A stretch of 64,000 nucleotides of DNA from Hoplostethus atlanticus (lineage: Eukaryota; Chordata; Actinopteri; Trachichthyiformes; Trachichthyidae), in assembly GCA_034670405.1 (NCBI GenBank), contig JAXDDX010000119.1, forward strand, positions 253,501 through 317,500, read 5' to 3'. The notes under the pieces are model-generated. The model made no database searches. It was given only the letters and a program-made list of their open reading frames with translations, and had not been told where the DNA came from. The translations under genes were made by a program, and so were the position numbers. Below, piece after piece: positions 12,860 through 25,013 of the stretch. Numbering within the stretch: the first letter of the stretch is position 1; each line of letters opens with the position of its first letter.

Positions 12860-13360
12860 GTCCATTTTCGCTCGTCTGCCGTTACAAAGAGTCGCATTTA
12901 GCCCGTGAAAGTTAAATGATGAAGGTCCGCGGTCTATTTGCCGCTAATTGGCGCAGTGCAACCATAGATTACCGAACATGGCAGTGTCTTTTTCAGAGAA
13001 ATCTATCTGCCGTGACCTCCCTGGCACTATTACAGCAAGGTCAGAGAACACAGAGGGAAACCAATCGATACAATATTGAGTGCGAGGCCGGACCGAGTCT
13101 GACGCGGAGGGGGGTGGGGGGGGTCGAGCGGGGAGGTGATAGAGAGGGAGGAGGTGGAGAAGACAGAGGCAGAAATAGAGAGATTGGGAGAGGGATGGGG
13201 GACAGAAAAACACAGAGAGACTGAAAGAAGCGATAAGAGAGGATTGAGAGAGAGGGATGGGCAAGACGGAGGCGGATGGGGGGGGGCGCCAAGGAAGAGG
13301 GATCGAGGGAGGGAGGAATGGTGGATAAGAGGAAAGCCTCGGAGGTGGATGCAATCTTGC
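12171..13360. repeat. strand-biased purine tracts and (CT)23
   Basis: GA/GGA-rich, low-complexity plus-strand sequence covers 12180-12590 and 13080-13340, separated by A17 at 12752-12768 and (CT)23 at 12811-12857. The proline/serine-rich minus frames here come from this composition, not from genes. Confidence 0.85.
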
Positions 13361-14347
13361 GGGCGGCTAGCGGTATCAGTCTACACCACTGCCACAGGCG
13401 CAAACACGCTAACCGACTGGGGGTGTGTCTGAGAGATGGTCGATCTGGAGAGAATATTCTGTAGCCACAGGCACAAACACATGTCGCCCTAGGGAGTGTC
13501 TGATAACACTATATACTGTATTGTATACTGTGTGGTGGCTGTATGGGTTGTGTAGGTGTATGTGTGTGCATGCAACCATATGTCTGTACCATACATGATT
13601 TTTCTATATACTGTATACTGCGTGGTGTGTGCGTGTGCGTGTGTGTGTGTGTGTCCATAGAGGATAGTTTTTGCAGAAAAAAAATAATATTTCTATCAAC
13701 AATAACCTCTTGTGTCAAAACTGTTATTATTGGAGTATTATAAAAAAAAACACAGAGGAGCTATTGCAACATAGAAGTCTCAATAGTGCCCCCTGGGTAA
13801 TGGTAAGGTAGTGGTCAGCTCGCGACCTCCCCTCATCCCTAATTACTCCCTTTCATTCTCAAGTTTTTAAACTTTCCCTCATATCAAATACACATACACA
13901 CAAAACGGCGCTTTAGGGAGGACGTCCTCCACAGGCCAATCAACCACCCCCCCCAAAGAAATGACATGCTATCCATCCAATTATCACACAAAGGGGGTTT
14001 GACTTTTCAGCAGCCCCACTACCGATTGCCTGGATTGTTGGCCTCGTCTTCTTCACGTGCGCTACAAAATGCTTGGAACAACTCAAGTAGACCAATCGCT
14101 CAACGAGGGGCTGCGTTTGAAAATGGCGCAACACAATGAGAAGGCCAGAAGGAACGTGTGTGTGTGTGTGTGTGTTCATATGCACGTGCGCGCACACGTG
14201 CACGAACCTCTACATTAGTCCTGTTTCACCTTGTTCTATAATGGATACAAGACTGCATGTTCAACACGTGCATGTGCCGAATGCTAACTCTCACCAGTTG
14301 CTCCTTCTGCTCTGCCGCGTATTTCATTCCCTTTCCCACTTCTTTCA

Positions 14348-14386
<39 letters not shown>

Positions 14387-14528
14387 CCCCCCACCACCTC
14401 TCTCCCACTGTACTTTCCATGCTAGCCTGGCAGTGGTAGACTGTGATTCATGTGTGTTTCACTTCCCTACCGTTCTGGTGTTGGAGATAGCTGAGGCTGT
14501 TCCCTGCAAACCACCTGTTCTCCCTCTA

Positions 14529-14570
<42 letters not shown>

Positions 14571-14780
14571 GGGGAGGGAGAGACAGAGAGAGGCTACGGA
14601 GAAAGAGAGAGTACAAAGAGAGAGGCTACAAAGAGAGAAAGAAAGACCGACGTTAGCAAGAAAGATAGAGAGTCGGAAAGTTTGAGAGAGTCGAGGGTGT
14701 AGAGAGATGGAGCGGAAAGCACAAAGCAGGAAAAAGTTTGAACGAGCGAAAAACACCAACAGAAAGACAACTGATAGAGG
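13361..14780. other. intergenic with microsatellites
   Basis: (TG)n lies near 13624-13654 and 14156-14174, (CA)18 at 14349-14384, and (AG)18 at 14532-14567. The last is followed by a degenerate GA-rich tract to about 14780. No gene. Confidence 0.6.
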
Positions 14781-16761
14781 ACGATGAGAGAGGTTTCAAA
14801 TTTCAGGCTGGCGAATAGAGATATAAAGACACCACATATTAGAGTGTGCATGCGTGTGTGTGTGTGCGCAGTAGATAACGAGGCGGCGTGCGAGTGCTCT
14901 GTGTTTACTCTAATTAACTACATCAATACTGTCAGACAGCTTCTCGGGGCTTTGATCAGCTTTCCCCTCAGCCGCGCCAAAAAAAAAGGCCTGCAAAACA
15001 CACCCGTCAATCACAGCCGTCAGCACTTTTATTCTGAAAAACAAAAGAGGGCCGAGGGGGAAGAAAAAACGCGACACGATTAAGTGACGCGCTGGAGTGG
15101 AACAAGTGTCACCGGTCAAGTTGGGACGGATGAGAGTGTTTCCTCCTATTCCGCTCCGATTGTCATTCCACCCCCCATTCCACATCTCCGTCCCCTTTTC
15201 TGCCTCTTTCACACTCATGACATCCATTATGTTGTTTTTTTTCACTTACACGCATGCACTTTTGTGCACGTGGCACCGCTGGCCCGGCGTTGAATATGGA
15301 AATGGACATCTGCTCCGGTACCCAATCTCAAGCCCTCGCCATGTGTCTGGGATGCTAATGCCAGCCAGCACAGTTTCTCCACTCCCCTTCTCTCCCCTTG
15401 TCCCTCGCTCCCCCACATCTTCCTCTTTTCCTTTTCCCTTTTCCCTTTTCCTCTCCACAGCCTACCCCGAAAAAGCCTGCCAAGGATGAACAGATGAGAC
15501 GGAGAGAGGGGAGGGAGGGAGAGGAGGGAGAGGCTTCAAACAAAGCCCGGTAATGATGTTGTTGCGGATGGATGTTACACACACAAACAGGCATGTGAGC
15601 AACAGCGAGAAGCCGGGGCTTATTAGAGAACAATAGCGGGGGAATCCAGGAGAGCGGCTGCCGAGTGGGAGGAAGGACAAAGCTCCGGCTCCTTTTTCCC
15701 GACGCTTCTCCTCGGAGCTTCTTCCTCGTTAGCCACGCCGTCGAAGGAGTGCGGCGGCGTGCTCACCCCCCATCCTCCCACCTGGGCTGCCCCCCCGGCA
15801 ATTTATCAGCCGTAATGAGCGGCAGATGTTGATGCCTCGCAAGCACATACATGTTTGAATGTGCGGTTTGAATGCACAAAGTCACAACACACACACACAC
15901 ACATCACGTTGAGCCGCTGCTCCAGCAGTGAGATGGATGGCGTCCCATTCCGGGGGCATTGTTCTCAATCCAAGTCCTGGAGTGCGCTTTGATTCATAAA
16001 GGATGAAACGGGACCTGTTTTCCTGCGATCCCCCCTCTTGGCTGTGTTCACAGCGTTTGCCCAGCTTTGACTGAGTTCTGAGTGAATACATGAATGCTTA
16101 AAAAAAAAAAAAAAAAACAGTAGCTGCGGCTCTTCCGCTTTGCCTGGGCGCGTTTTTGAGACCGCGGGTTGCTGCGAGGGGTTCTTGTTGAGAACGACAG
16201 GGGGACAGTTGTGTGTGTGTGTTTTTGTGTTCGTGGGCTGAAACTGTGATGGGAATTTGAAGCCATCATGAAAACCGCAGTGATGATGCAAACCATGTAC
16301 CTATGTGCTTCTACAGAAGAATATAGGAAGAAAAAAATAATAATTGAAAGCATAAACGTACAGACTTATATCACATTTATTGATCACTGATGAAAGGAAA
16401 GCATGAATCTGCACGTCCCTGCAAAGCATTTGTCAATTTGATCCTGGTTGTTCACACAAAATCAAGTTTCTTTGACAATTTAATTATAGCAGAGGGTCAC
16501 GAATCATACAGAAAATCACATGAAACAGTATTGCCAAAGGATGTATCCCCCCAAACAAATAATGCCGCTGTAATTCTGTTTGATTTTCTAATTCAAATTT
16601 TTTTTTTGGCTTTGAGGCGTAGAAGATGGTGAGCATACATCTGCTTGCATCACTATGAGAAACGCTGCGGCAGTGTGGTGTTGGTCAGCGCCGGGCTCCG
16701 CGAGCAGAGAGCATGCTTCATTTCTCTTTGAACTAACGCAAAGGTTAAAAAAAAAAAAAAA
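14781..16761. other. intergenic, unique blocks and pyrimidine stretches
   Basis: The block 15640-15850 is GC-richer, non-repetitive sequence of regulatory type. A18 lies at 16100-16117. No frame encodes a recognisable product. Confidence 0.45.
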
Positions 16762-17740
16762 GCGGGTGGACAAAATAACAGAAACACCACATGAAAAAAA
16801 AAGGCAGCTACACCGCAATTGCAAAGGCAAATACACACGGGCGGGTGGTATTCGGTTGAATGCCAATTAGCAGTTTCGGCGTTAAAAGAGATCTGACAAG
16901 TCAAACCCTTTCACACACGTCGTGTTTTGAAAGCAACGTGGGACAACTAGCAGCGCTGCAAAGAGGCCGAATAGTCAGCGGCTGAATTGCAGGAGCATCA
17001 ATCACAAAATCGGGGTACAATGATTTAATGTGGCAAAGGAACAGTATGGAACAAAACCTGACAACATGCCAAACATGGACAAACTACACCAGCAAACAGG
17101 AGAAATGGTCACAAGTCTGAACAAGATAGTTGCAAGAAAGTATGGTCTAAAAAAATGACACCTCTGTGACTTTGTGTTCATGACCAGTGACACATAACCT
17201 GGTGTAAGCAACAGAAAACCTAGCGCACTGAGCACTGGATAAAGTCATATATGGTCTGATGAGTCATCTTTCTACATCTGGACCCACGATGTTAAACTTG
17301 CTGTTGGATCTGTAACGGCATGGTACTCACTGGGTCTGATGCTTGCTCTGCACGGTTGTATAACGGCCAATAAATACATTTCACATAATTGCAAACTGTT
17401 CCCTCACGATGTTACCGTACTCCAAGACAGTAATGGCCAATATACACTGCTCAACTAATTCAAGAGCATTTTTTTTTATGAACACCGGCATCTAGTCAGA
17501 CTCCATCCACGGCACCCCAGTCACCAGATCTAAACATCACTGAACCTTTTTATGGGAAGTAGATTTCCTCCTCCTTTAAGAACTGGAGTCTTGCAATCTA
17601 ATATCCCACTACACACCGTTCAGGACAGCGGTACAAGGATGGTAGTTGTTCTGAAGGCGAGGCGTGACCCTAACCCTTATTAAAAACACTTCATACTCGT
17701 ACATCGTTAGGTGTTTCCGTTATTTTGTCCACCCACTGCA
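16762..17740 (+). pseudogene. mariner/Tc1-like transposon with decayed transposase
   Basis: The left TIR (16762-16788, GCGGGTGGACAAAATAACAG then AAACACC) is the complement of the right TIR (17710-17736), with one mismatch. Plus-strand fragments of a DDE transposase remain: SDESSFYIWTHDV (17255-17293) with the first Asp, QDSNGQYTLL from about 17423 with the second Asp, and QSPDLNITEPFY (17518-17553) with the final acidic residue. The spacing between the first two is too short, and stops and frameshifts separate the pieces, so it is inactive. Confidence 0.85.
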
Positions 17741-18002
17741 GCCTGCAACCTGCGTGTTTGTGTTTTTGCGGTCATTTCAGTATGTAGCGTCGCTAATTTG
17801 ACTTGAATTGAAAGGTCAGCTGCAACTGCAACCTTTAGTTGTGAAACCGCTTTTTTGTATCCTATGTCAAAAAGCCTGTATGTTTCCTGGTTCTGACCCG
17901 GCTCTAATCATAACAACGAACATGGACCTGAACATGACCCGACGCAGGAAATTAACTCCCTGTCCTAGAAAGGAGTGGATAGCAACAACCAACTGCCTTG
18001 CC

Positions 18003-18047
<45 letters not shown>

Positions 18048-20570
18048 CACGGGCCATCGGTCTTGGCTAACGTATCCGTAATCAATCACTCTAATGAAGA
18101 CCACCCCTGGCCGGAGCCTACAACATTCAGACGCTATCATTTAACTCACACTCTTCCTCTGTGTCCCAGTGTGTGTGTGTGTGTGTTTGTGTGTATTCCC
18201 TATACTTCATAATAACACCTTCTCAGGATCTTGGCTGTACTGTAGGTGGACAGCTCGTTGTCAGCCCTTCAGCCTCGACATATCCTCCACACACACTGCA
18301 CCCAGCCACACATAGATCGCCCCATCATTAGAGCTGAGTCTGGAGCCACAGACAGACATGGGAGGGATGGAGGAGGGAGCGAGAGAGCGAGAGAGCGAGA
18401 GAGAGAGAGAGAGAGAATATGGATTCAAGGGAGGGAGGATATGCAGCTGATCATTAGCACCAGGGATGGAGACGTGGGGGGATGGAGGGATCGAGGAATA
18501 TACGGACGATAACAAAGATAAGATGCTTCATTTGAGATTCTAAATTTAAAAGATGTGGGGGGAAAAAATGTGGAATCTTAAGAAAGGTCCTTAACCCGTT
18601 GTGTCTCGGCGCGCCTGCGTGAAGCACTACACTTCCAAAAAAGCAAACCTAATTATTGATTGCTTGAAAATGTCACCCAAAGAAGGGTGAAGGCAATTAG
18701 TTCCTGGAAGTGGACCGAACTAACTCGGAGGGAAATGGTTTCGATCGCACGCTTGTTAAGTTGAAATAAAAAAATAAATGTATTAACTTGTGTGTAATAT
18801 TCATTTAAATTGCGGATATAGATTTTCTTAGCATTTAACGGAAATGTCAAGACACCGCTGCGTTCTCACGGCATCGTTGCCGAGCCACATTTTTTTTCAA
18901 AATAAAAGACACAGGGGGTTAAAATTAAGGGAAATAAACAATTGAAACAGATTCAGTTGACAGCTGAGCTCCCGATGCAATACTCATTAGGGAAAGCGGT
19001 GACAATTACTCAGAACCAATCGGAAAGTCTTACACAGACATTATATTCAATTTTTCAGTGCAGAAATGAACCAATTTCCACAGGAATGTCAATCTAGGGA
19101 AAAAAAATGCTTTTGATAAGCAGTTTGTAATGAGCGTGACTCTCGGTTTGACAGATATGCACCGCTATCCATCTGGCAAAGTCTTATCCTGCAAGGCTTG
19201 AAATAGCAACAGTGCCTGGAGTTTGATTATCTTTAATTCAGTTTAATTTCCTCTCCCGTAGCTGAAACATTCATATCCGCACATGAATTATTGGGTTTGA
19301 ATATCTGAGATTGCATCACAAGGAACGGTTCGAAGATGGACTTGAAATTTTAAGCAGGGCTCAATATTTGAACACGGCATTCCAGGAAACCGCATAGGGG
19401 CTTTATTGACTTCCATCATTGCTGTCTCACTTTAGCTCTCAGAGAATATTGAGTATATTGAAACAACATCAGCCGGCCTCCAAAGCACACAAGTACTGTA
19501 TAAAAAGGGAAGAGGATGCAATTATTGGCTTAGGGGGTGAGATCGACGACAGAGATCCGGAGACGACAAGGCTTTGGGGAGAAAACATGACGTTAGCCTG
19601 GACAGGACCGTCTAGTTAAGGAGTCTAGAGTATACTTGAATGCAAAAAAGTCACACGTTTTTTCTGGCGTCGCTGATGGATTTAGCACAAGAGGGCGGCC
19701 TTAGCAACAGCCCATCGACAGGGACATCAAGGTGACAGTAACGCACACATCCAGGAAAACCTGCGAGGGGAAAAATGTGGCAAGTGAGGAAGACGGGAAG
19801 ACGGGCGGAGAATGGCAATGAGAGACGACAAAACTGGAGGTGGAATAAGAAGATGCAAAAAAAAAAAAAAAAAAGGATGAAAAGAAAGAGACGAATAAAG
19901 GAGGAAGTCCACGGGAATAAGAGAAAGAGGAGCAGATTATGCGACAGAATCACCAGGCTTCTTATTCAGCGGGAAAAAAAGAAAAGTCTCATTTAAAGAG
20001 CTTGACTGTATTTAAGCCGTGTGTTATCTTGTGCCAGTGTGTGTGCGTGTGCGTGTGTGTGTGTGTGTGTGCGCGTTTGTGTGTAAGAGAGCTGTCAACC
20101 ACTCTAGGCGAGAGAGTTCCAGCAGTGTGTCAACCTAATGGGCAGAAACTGGGGCATAGTGAATTATTCAACAGCTTTTTAGGGGGAGAGGAGACGCTTC
20201 CAATATCTTCCCTTAGGAAAAATGAAAGGATCCTGCTCTAGTAATACACACACACACACACACACATAGCACGGCATGGTGGTTGCACAGCTGAAAAACT
20301 ATGCCATCGCTTTGGTCTTCGCCAACAGGTCCAGCTCCTAAACTAATGTTCATGTTTCTAAAAACAAACACAGCGGCTGCTCGCTCAAATCCACCGAGAC
20401 ACTCTAACCAGGGGGGGGGCCAGTCTGGCTTCGAGCAATACAACAAGGTTCTGGGAGATCGGCCTGTCGGTCAACTCGCCTGTTAAGTGATGAGAACATA
20501 GACACAGAAACTATCCATGTGTGCCCGGTAGATCATTCGCTCCAGTGGTCCAAGACACCCTGTTGAGTGA
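17741..20570. other. intergenic; possible regulatory block at 18.9-19.6 kb
   Basis: (GT)n lies at 18004-18046, GA-rich repeats at 18376-18416, TG at 20039-20070 and CA at 20246-20267. The segment 18900-19620 is non-repetitive, AT-rich and dense in transcription-factor-like motifs. No gene. Confidence 0.45.
18004..18046 (+). repeat. (TG)21 microsatellite
   Basis: A perfect run of 43 bases. Confidence 0.95.
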
Positions 20571-21168
20571 TAGCAGGCGACTAGCATTGCCCAAAGTAAG
20601 ACAACTGACCTTTAAGTAATAACAAGTTGTTGTCCTGCACATTCATAAACTTTGGAGATGACATATCACTAACTGAATATAGCTGATGGAGGTTTATTTC
20701 TGGAACTATTTTATGTGATTCACCAACTGTGCAGTGATTTCTAGGCGCACACGGTCTCCGATCACCTACAACCTTCACTTCACTACCAGGGAAAGTAGTC
20801 CCTGGTAGTTCAAACTGTTTCTTGTACAGACCTGAATAAGTATAGTGAATGGTAAATTCTCACAACCTTTGAGAGACCTTGCAACCTTTGAGGCTAATCC
20901 CCTACTATCACTCAACATAGCGTATGCTAAAGTGTTAGCATGGAGCACTGAAGCGAACGACCTACCAGGGACACATGGATGATTTTGGTGTCCTGAACAC
21001 CCGGGGTCAGGTGGCAAATAAAGGAAGTGATGTGTTTTACATTTACTGCAGCAGCGACGGCAGTTTGTTTGGATGAAACAGAAGAAGAACTGAGTAGTTA
21101 GCATGAGCAGCGATAGCCACCGTGGCTGAACAGACAAAGAAAAGAGCGTCACCTACAGAAACTGAAAC
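20571..21168. repeat. likely old interspersed repeat, left part, interrupted by hAT
   Basis: The sequence continues after the hAT insertion at 22020 into a segment shared with 32.3 kb, so the left flank probably belongs to the same repeat. No coding motif was found. Its left border is uncertain. Confidence 0.35.
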
Positions 21169-22011
21169 CAGAGGTGTAAAGTGCTTGAGTAATTGTACTT
21201 TGTTACTATACATAAGTACTATTTCAGGGGATTTGTACTTTTCGCGAGTATTATTAAGTTTGTATACTTTTTACTCCTTACATATAAAATTCAGACCTTC
21301 AAAGTACTTGTTACAAATCTCGCCGGTCCAACAAACTTTAGAAACTTTAAAGTAATATTATTCTTGGCCGAACTAATAACCCTGCATCCGTACTTGATTT
21401 AAAACAGCCAATCAGATCCCTATCAAAGGAAAATGAACCCGCCCATACCCATGCTGATTGATCCTTGTGCAAGACCAGAAAGCAAGGATCTTTGATTGTA
21501 GACACCTGCTATCAGAATATGACAGTCAGAGAAGCTACAGAAGCTACGAGTGATGAGGACGAAACAAGCTTCCAGTGGACATTTTCAGTAACCATAGTGC
21601 CGATTTAAAAATGCTTAGGAACCTTAGGATGTGCGATATTGAACCCAAGTATAAAAACCCAGGAACTATCCCTTTATTTTTTCCAAGGCTGTAGTTTGAC
21701 TGTAGTCTGGGCCAGACAATGTGGATGCTGTTCATGTTCATTTACCTCAACATGTTTTGGAAAATGTCGATGGAAAAGTACATTAAAGTAATTTTAAAAA
21801 GTGTCCTCTGTTCTTTCATTTCAGAATTGTCTATCCATTGTGATAATAAAAAAAAGTAAACTTTTTACTTTTTAATACTTTAGTACATTTAGTATAAACG
21901 TTTTGCCTTTTACTCAAGTTTTTAGCTAGATACTTTGTAATTGAGTAAGATTTTGAACCAGTACTCATACTTTAACTTAAGTATAATTTCTGGGTACTAT
22001 TTACACCCCTG
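21169..22011. mobile_element. non-autonomous hAT transposon with perfect 8-bp target duplication
   Basis: The element starts CAGAGGTGTAAAGTGCTTGA and ends GGGTACTATTTACACCCCTG, imperfect terminal inverted repeats of hAT type. ACTGAAAC flanks both ends exactly (21161-21168 and 22012-22019), which is the 8-bp duplication typical of hAT. The 843-bp interior is rich in TACTTxAGTA-like motifs and has no transposase. Confidence 0.92.
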
Positions 22012-22019
22012 ACTGAAAC

Positions 22020-22145
22020 TTCATCAATAGGAAATCCAAGGAGAAAGACGTCAACAGTACTGGACACACTGTTTGATTGACAGGTGATCTCTGGGAAGTG
22101 CAGTGCAGAAACACCACAGTAATGAGGCTGAGAGACCAAGATGGA
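22020..22145. repeat. dispersed repeat segment, copy 1 (other copy at 32.3 kb)
   Basis: Bases 22061-22130 match 32261-32322, including GTGCAGTGCAGAAACACC. It is the right flank of the hAT insertion site. Confidence 0.65.
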
Positions 22146-22793
22146 GACTGAATTTGAAATAAAAACCATGAATCTCACGGATGACCACTTCAACATCCTT
22201 TAACATGGACAAACTGGCGGGCTGGAAGTATTATCCTCCTCTTTGTCCCAGAACTCTCAGCTGACATGGAAGAGGCAGACCTTATGTAACGTATGACATT
22301 TACAACCAGGTCCTCGCCCTTTCTACCTATATGCCACTCTCTCCTCTGTTCTTCCTCCAAACTCTCCTCTCATTCCTTTCCTCGTGTTTTCCCTCTCCAG
22401 CTCTCTCTCTCTCTCTCTCTCTCGCTCACTCTCTCTTCCTCCCCATCGCCCCCAGCCTCTCTCTCTCTAACCAATCTGACTCCCTGACATTTAATTAGGT
22501 GGTGAGTGGAGGACGCTTCACCACATCGGCCGTGTAGTGTGGGTGACCTTTTCCGGCTGGGTCACTCATCTGCCATTAGCGTAACCCCTCCACCCCCCCT
22601 CCACCCACCACACCCACCCCCCACACCCACATCACTCTCTAAAGCTAAGAATACTCCTCTGTGGTTTTGAAATGAGCCAGGCAGCGATCTGGCAAGAAAC
22701 TCTAAGTTGAGCCTGGAGTTTTCATGGCTGAAGTGAGTCCATGTCCTTTGGCATCAGGTTGGGGGGTAAGGGGGTGACGATTTTGGATGCCAC

Positions 22794-22830
<37 letters not shown>

Positions 22831-22940
22831 TGTGTGTGTGTGTGTGTGTGTGCGTGCGTTTGTCTATCAGTCTTTGCGTGTGTTTACATCTTTGTATGCT
22901 GATAGATGTGGGTTTGATGATTTGGTGGAGGCAGTGTGTC

Positions 22941-22992
<52 letters not shown>

Positions 22993-23764
22993 CGTGTGTT
23001 TGAAGGGAAGGCAGCTTCCTTTCAGTCCATTGCATCACTTTAATCAACCATCATAAGAGGAGACTAACAACACTTACCCTTTCATCTCTGGCTAGTGGAA
23101 AATGCCCTTCGCCAACACACATGTGCATGGAAACACACACACACACACAAAGCCAATCAGAAGTTTCCAGTCCTTTCCCCACTCGTCTCCTCTCCACGCC
23201 TCTGAGTTGTGACATATCAGCATCAACTGCCAGACACCTCCTATCAAGATCGGTTTGGGGGCCTTTAATCCGAGCTCTAAAGAAGTCTTCCCTGTCAATG
23301 GAAGCAAACGTGACCCCCATACCAATAAAGGAGGAGGAGTGGGGTCTAGGGTGAACGCCTGGCAGAGCGAACTACCCAACTGGCCCTGCATGCCGCTGTT
23401 GGGCTGCAGCCCGGCCAGTTGAGGCTGGAAAAGACGAGAAAGATGAGAGGAAAAAAAGAAGCTTCAGCATATCAGAGAATAAAGAGAATCCATGACTGTG
23501 TTTGTGCAATTCCATAATTGACCTTTCACATATTTTGCACATAGTATGCTGGTGTTATGGAGAGACAAAAATATTCTTCATTCTTCGACTTAGACTATAG
23601 AGAAGGAGTGGGTGGAGTGAGGTTATTATAGCTCCTCTGTCATGGATCTCACGTCACACTTCCTCTGTCCTGAACATTGGCTGTCTGGGCCAAAGCAGGC
23701 TGAATCATATCTCCTTGGCTCCTTTCATTCTCATGCTGCTCTCAAGACCCAGATCACTATAGAG
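22146..23764. other. intergenic with TG repeats
   Basis: (CT)n lies at 22399-22424, (TG)n with one interruption at 22797-22852, and (TG)n at 22946-22988. The rest is unique and shows no gene. Confidence 0.5.
22797..22988 (+). repeat. paired (TG)n microsatellites
   Basis: Two TG arrays, 56 and 43 bases long, are separated by about 93 bases of degenerate TG-rich sequence. Confidence 0.9.
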
Positions 23765-23773
23765 TGGCGATGA

Positions 23774-23886
23774 AGTGCCAAGAGTCTGCAGGTTTTCATT
23801 ACAGCCAAACACTACACAGCTTATTGCAGTGATTTGCACACCTTAAACCAGAGGGTTGGAATGAAAACCTGCAGACTCTTGGCACT
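23774..23886. repeat. perfect 27-base inverted repeat (hairpin)
   Basis: Bases 23774-23800 are the exact complement of 23860-23886, with a 59-base spacer. A weaker match extends outward to about 23765 and 23895. It is probably a small TIR element, 32 bases from the next MITE. Confidence 0.85.
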
Positions 23887-23917
23887 CCATGGCACATGGT
23901 GGCCCACCGCTGCTCTA

Positions 23918-24147
23918 CAGGGTGTCCTAAAAGTCTCGAGGATCGTAGGGTATTGCCAACTAAACGAGGATCAAAACCTGGTGTCAGTAGTGGAAACCCA
24001 CGCCAGAAACACTAAGGCACCAGGCCAGAAACCCTGGTGCCTTAGATCACTTCCTTGATAACCAATGCATGGGGAAAACAAGTGCAAAAATAAAAAGTAT
24101 TTGACATGAATTGATCCCTGTGATTCCAGACTTTTCGGACACCCATG
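23918..24147. mobile_element. TA-flanked MITE, copy A
   Basis: The left end CAGGGTGTCCTAAAAGTC pairs with the right end GACTTTTCGGACACCCATG. TA flanks both sides (23916-23917 and 24148-24149). The subterminal CCCTGTGATTCCAGAC also occurs in the copy at 58.2 kb. An internal perfect 13-base stem spans 24012-24024 and 24033-24045. Confidence 0.8.
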
Positions 24148-24149
24148 TA

Positions 24150-24783
24150 GAGTTCAGATCAACCAGACCAGACCGCCTCCTTTTTCCAATGCAAGCACGT
24201 GACAGATGACACCATTAGACCAGACCAGACTTTCTCCATCACCCCTCCATCTCTGCCTCCATCCTTCCTGGCCCAGACGGTTTCAGGCCAGGCTGTCAGA
24301 CAGACGCGCCGAGCGCCCCGGTGCCTCATTTAGCAGCCGAGTCCAGGAGCAAGCCTGCCCAATGAACAGTCTGCCACCACCGTAAATATCCCATCATGGT
24401 GGAGGAATCACCGCTAGCAGAGACTTAGAACACAAAAAGTAATCCTAGGGTGCGACAGTATTTGCCTGAATACTAAACAAAACTATTACTCTATACACTG
24501 CCTGCAGAAGGCGTACAAAGTTGTTTGATGCAACAAAGTGAAAGCCAATGAGCCAAAAAGTCAAGAAAGATCATAATGGCTGGGATTATAGACCTGCTGC
24601 TTTCTGTTATGTCGAGTGATGGCACCAAATGTGCTTGCATGTTATGCCTAATTTCACAATTTCAAGTCAGGCGATCAACATTTTGCGTGAGCGTCCGGTT
24701 AGACTCTGCTCCACCCTCTTTAGGGTTGAGTGAAGGGGTTAGGGCGATGCCTTTGAGATAGACGGCGTTGGCCCACCGCATCA
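24150..24783. other. intergenic, nothing recognised
   Basis: Unique sequence; the longest frame is 61 codons without a domain. Confidence 0.5.
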
Positions 24784-25013
24784 GTGCGGCACAGTGAGTA
24801 GCGAGAATGTCCTTCACCTGGAAAAGCCCGGTTCAAACCACCATGTCATCAAGCATCCGCCCTGAAGTGTCCTTGAACAAGACACTGAATCCCTACCAGC
24901 TCCCCCGGGGTGCTGTTCTGTAGCTGAACCTGACCTCTGACCTCCCTGTGGAGGGGGGCAAGAGAAAAGAGAATTCCCTACAGGCATCACTAAAATAACA
25001 CATTATTATTATG
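24784..25013 (+). mobile_element. tRNA-derived SINE, copy 1
   Basis: The head GTGCGGCACAGTGAGTAGCG and CCCGGTTCAAACC (B box) are followed by a body shared with 25519-25700: GCATCCGCCCTGAAGTG, ACCAGCTCCCC, GGGGTGCTGT. The tail has ATTATTATT. This is a common teleost layout. Confidence 0.75.
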
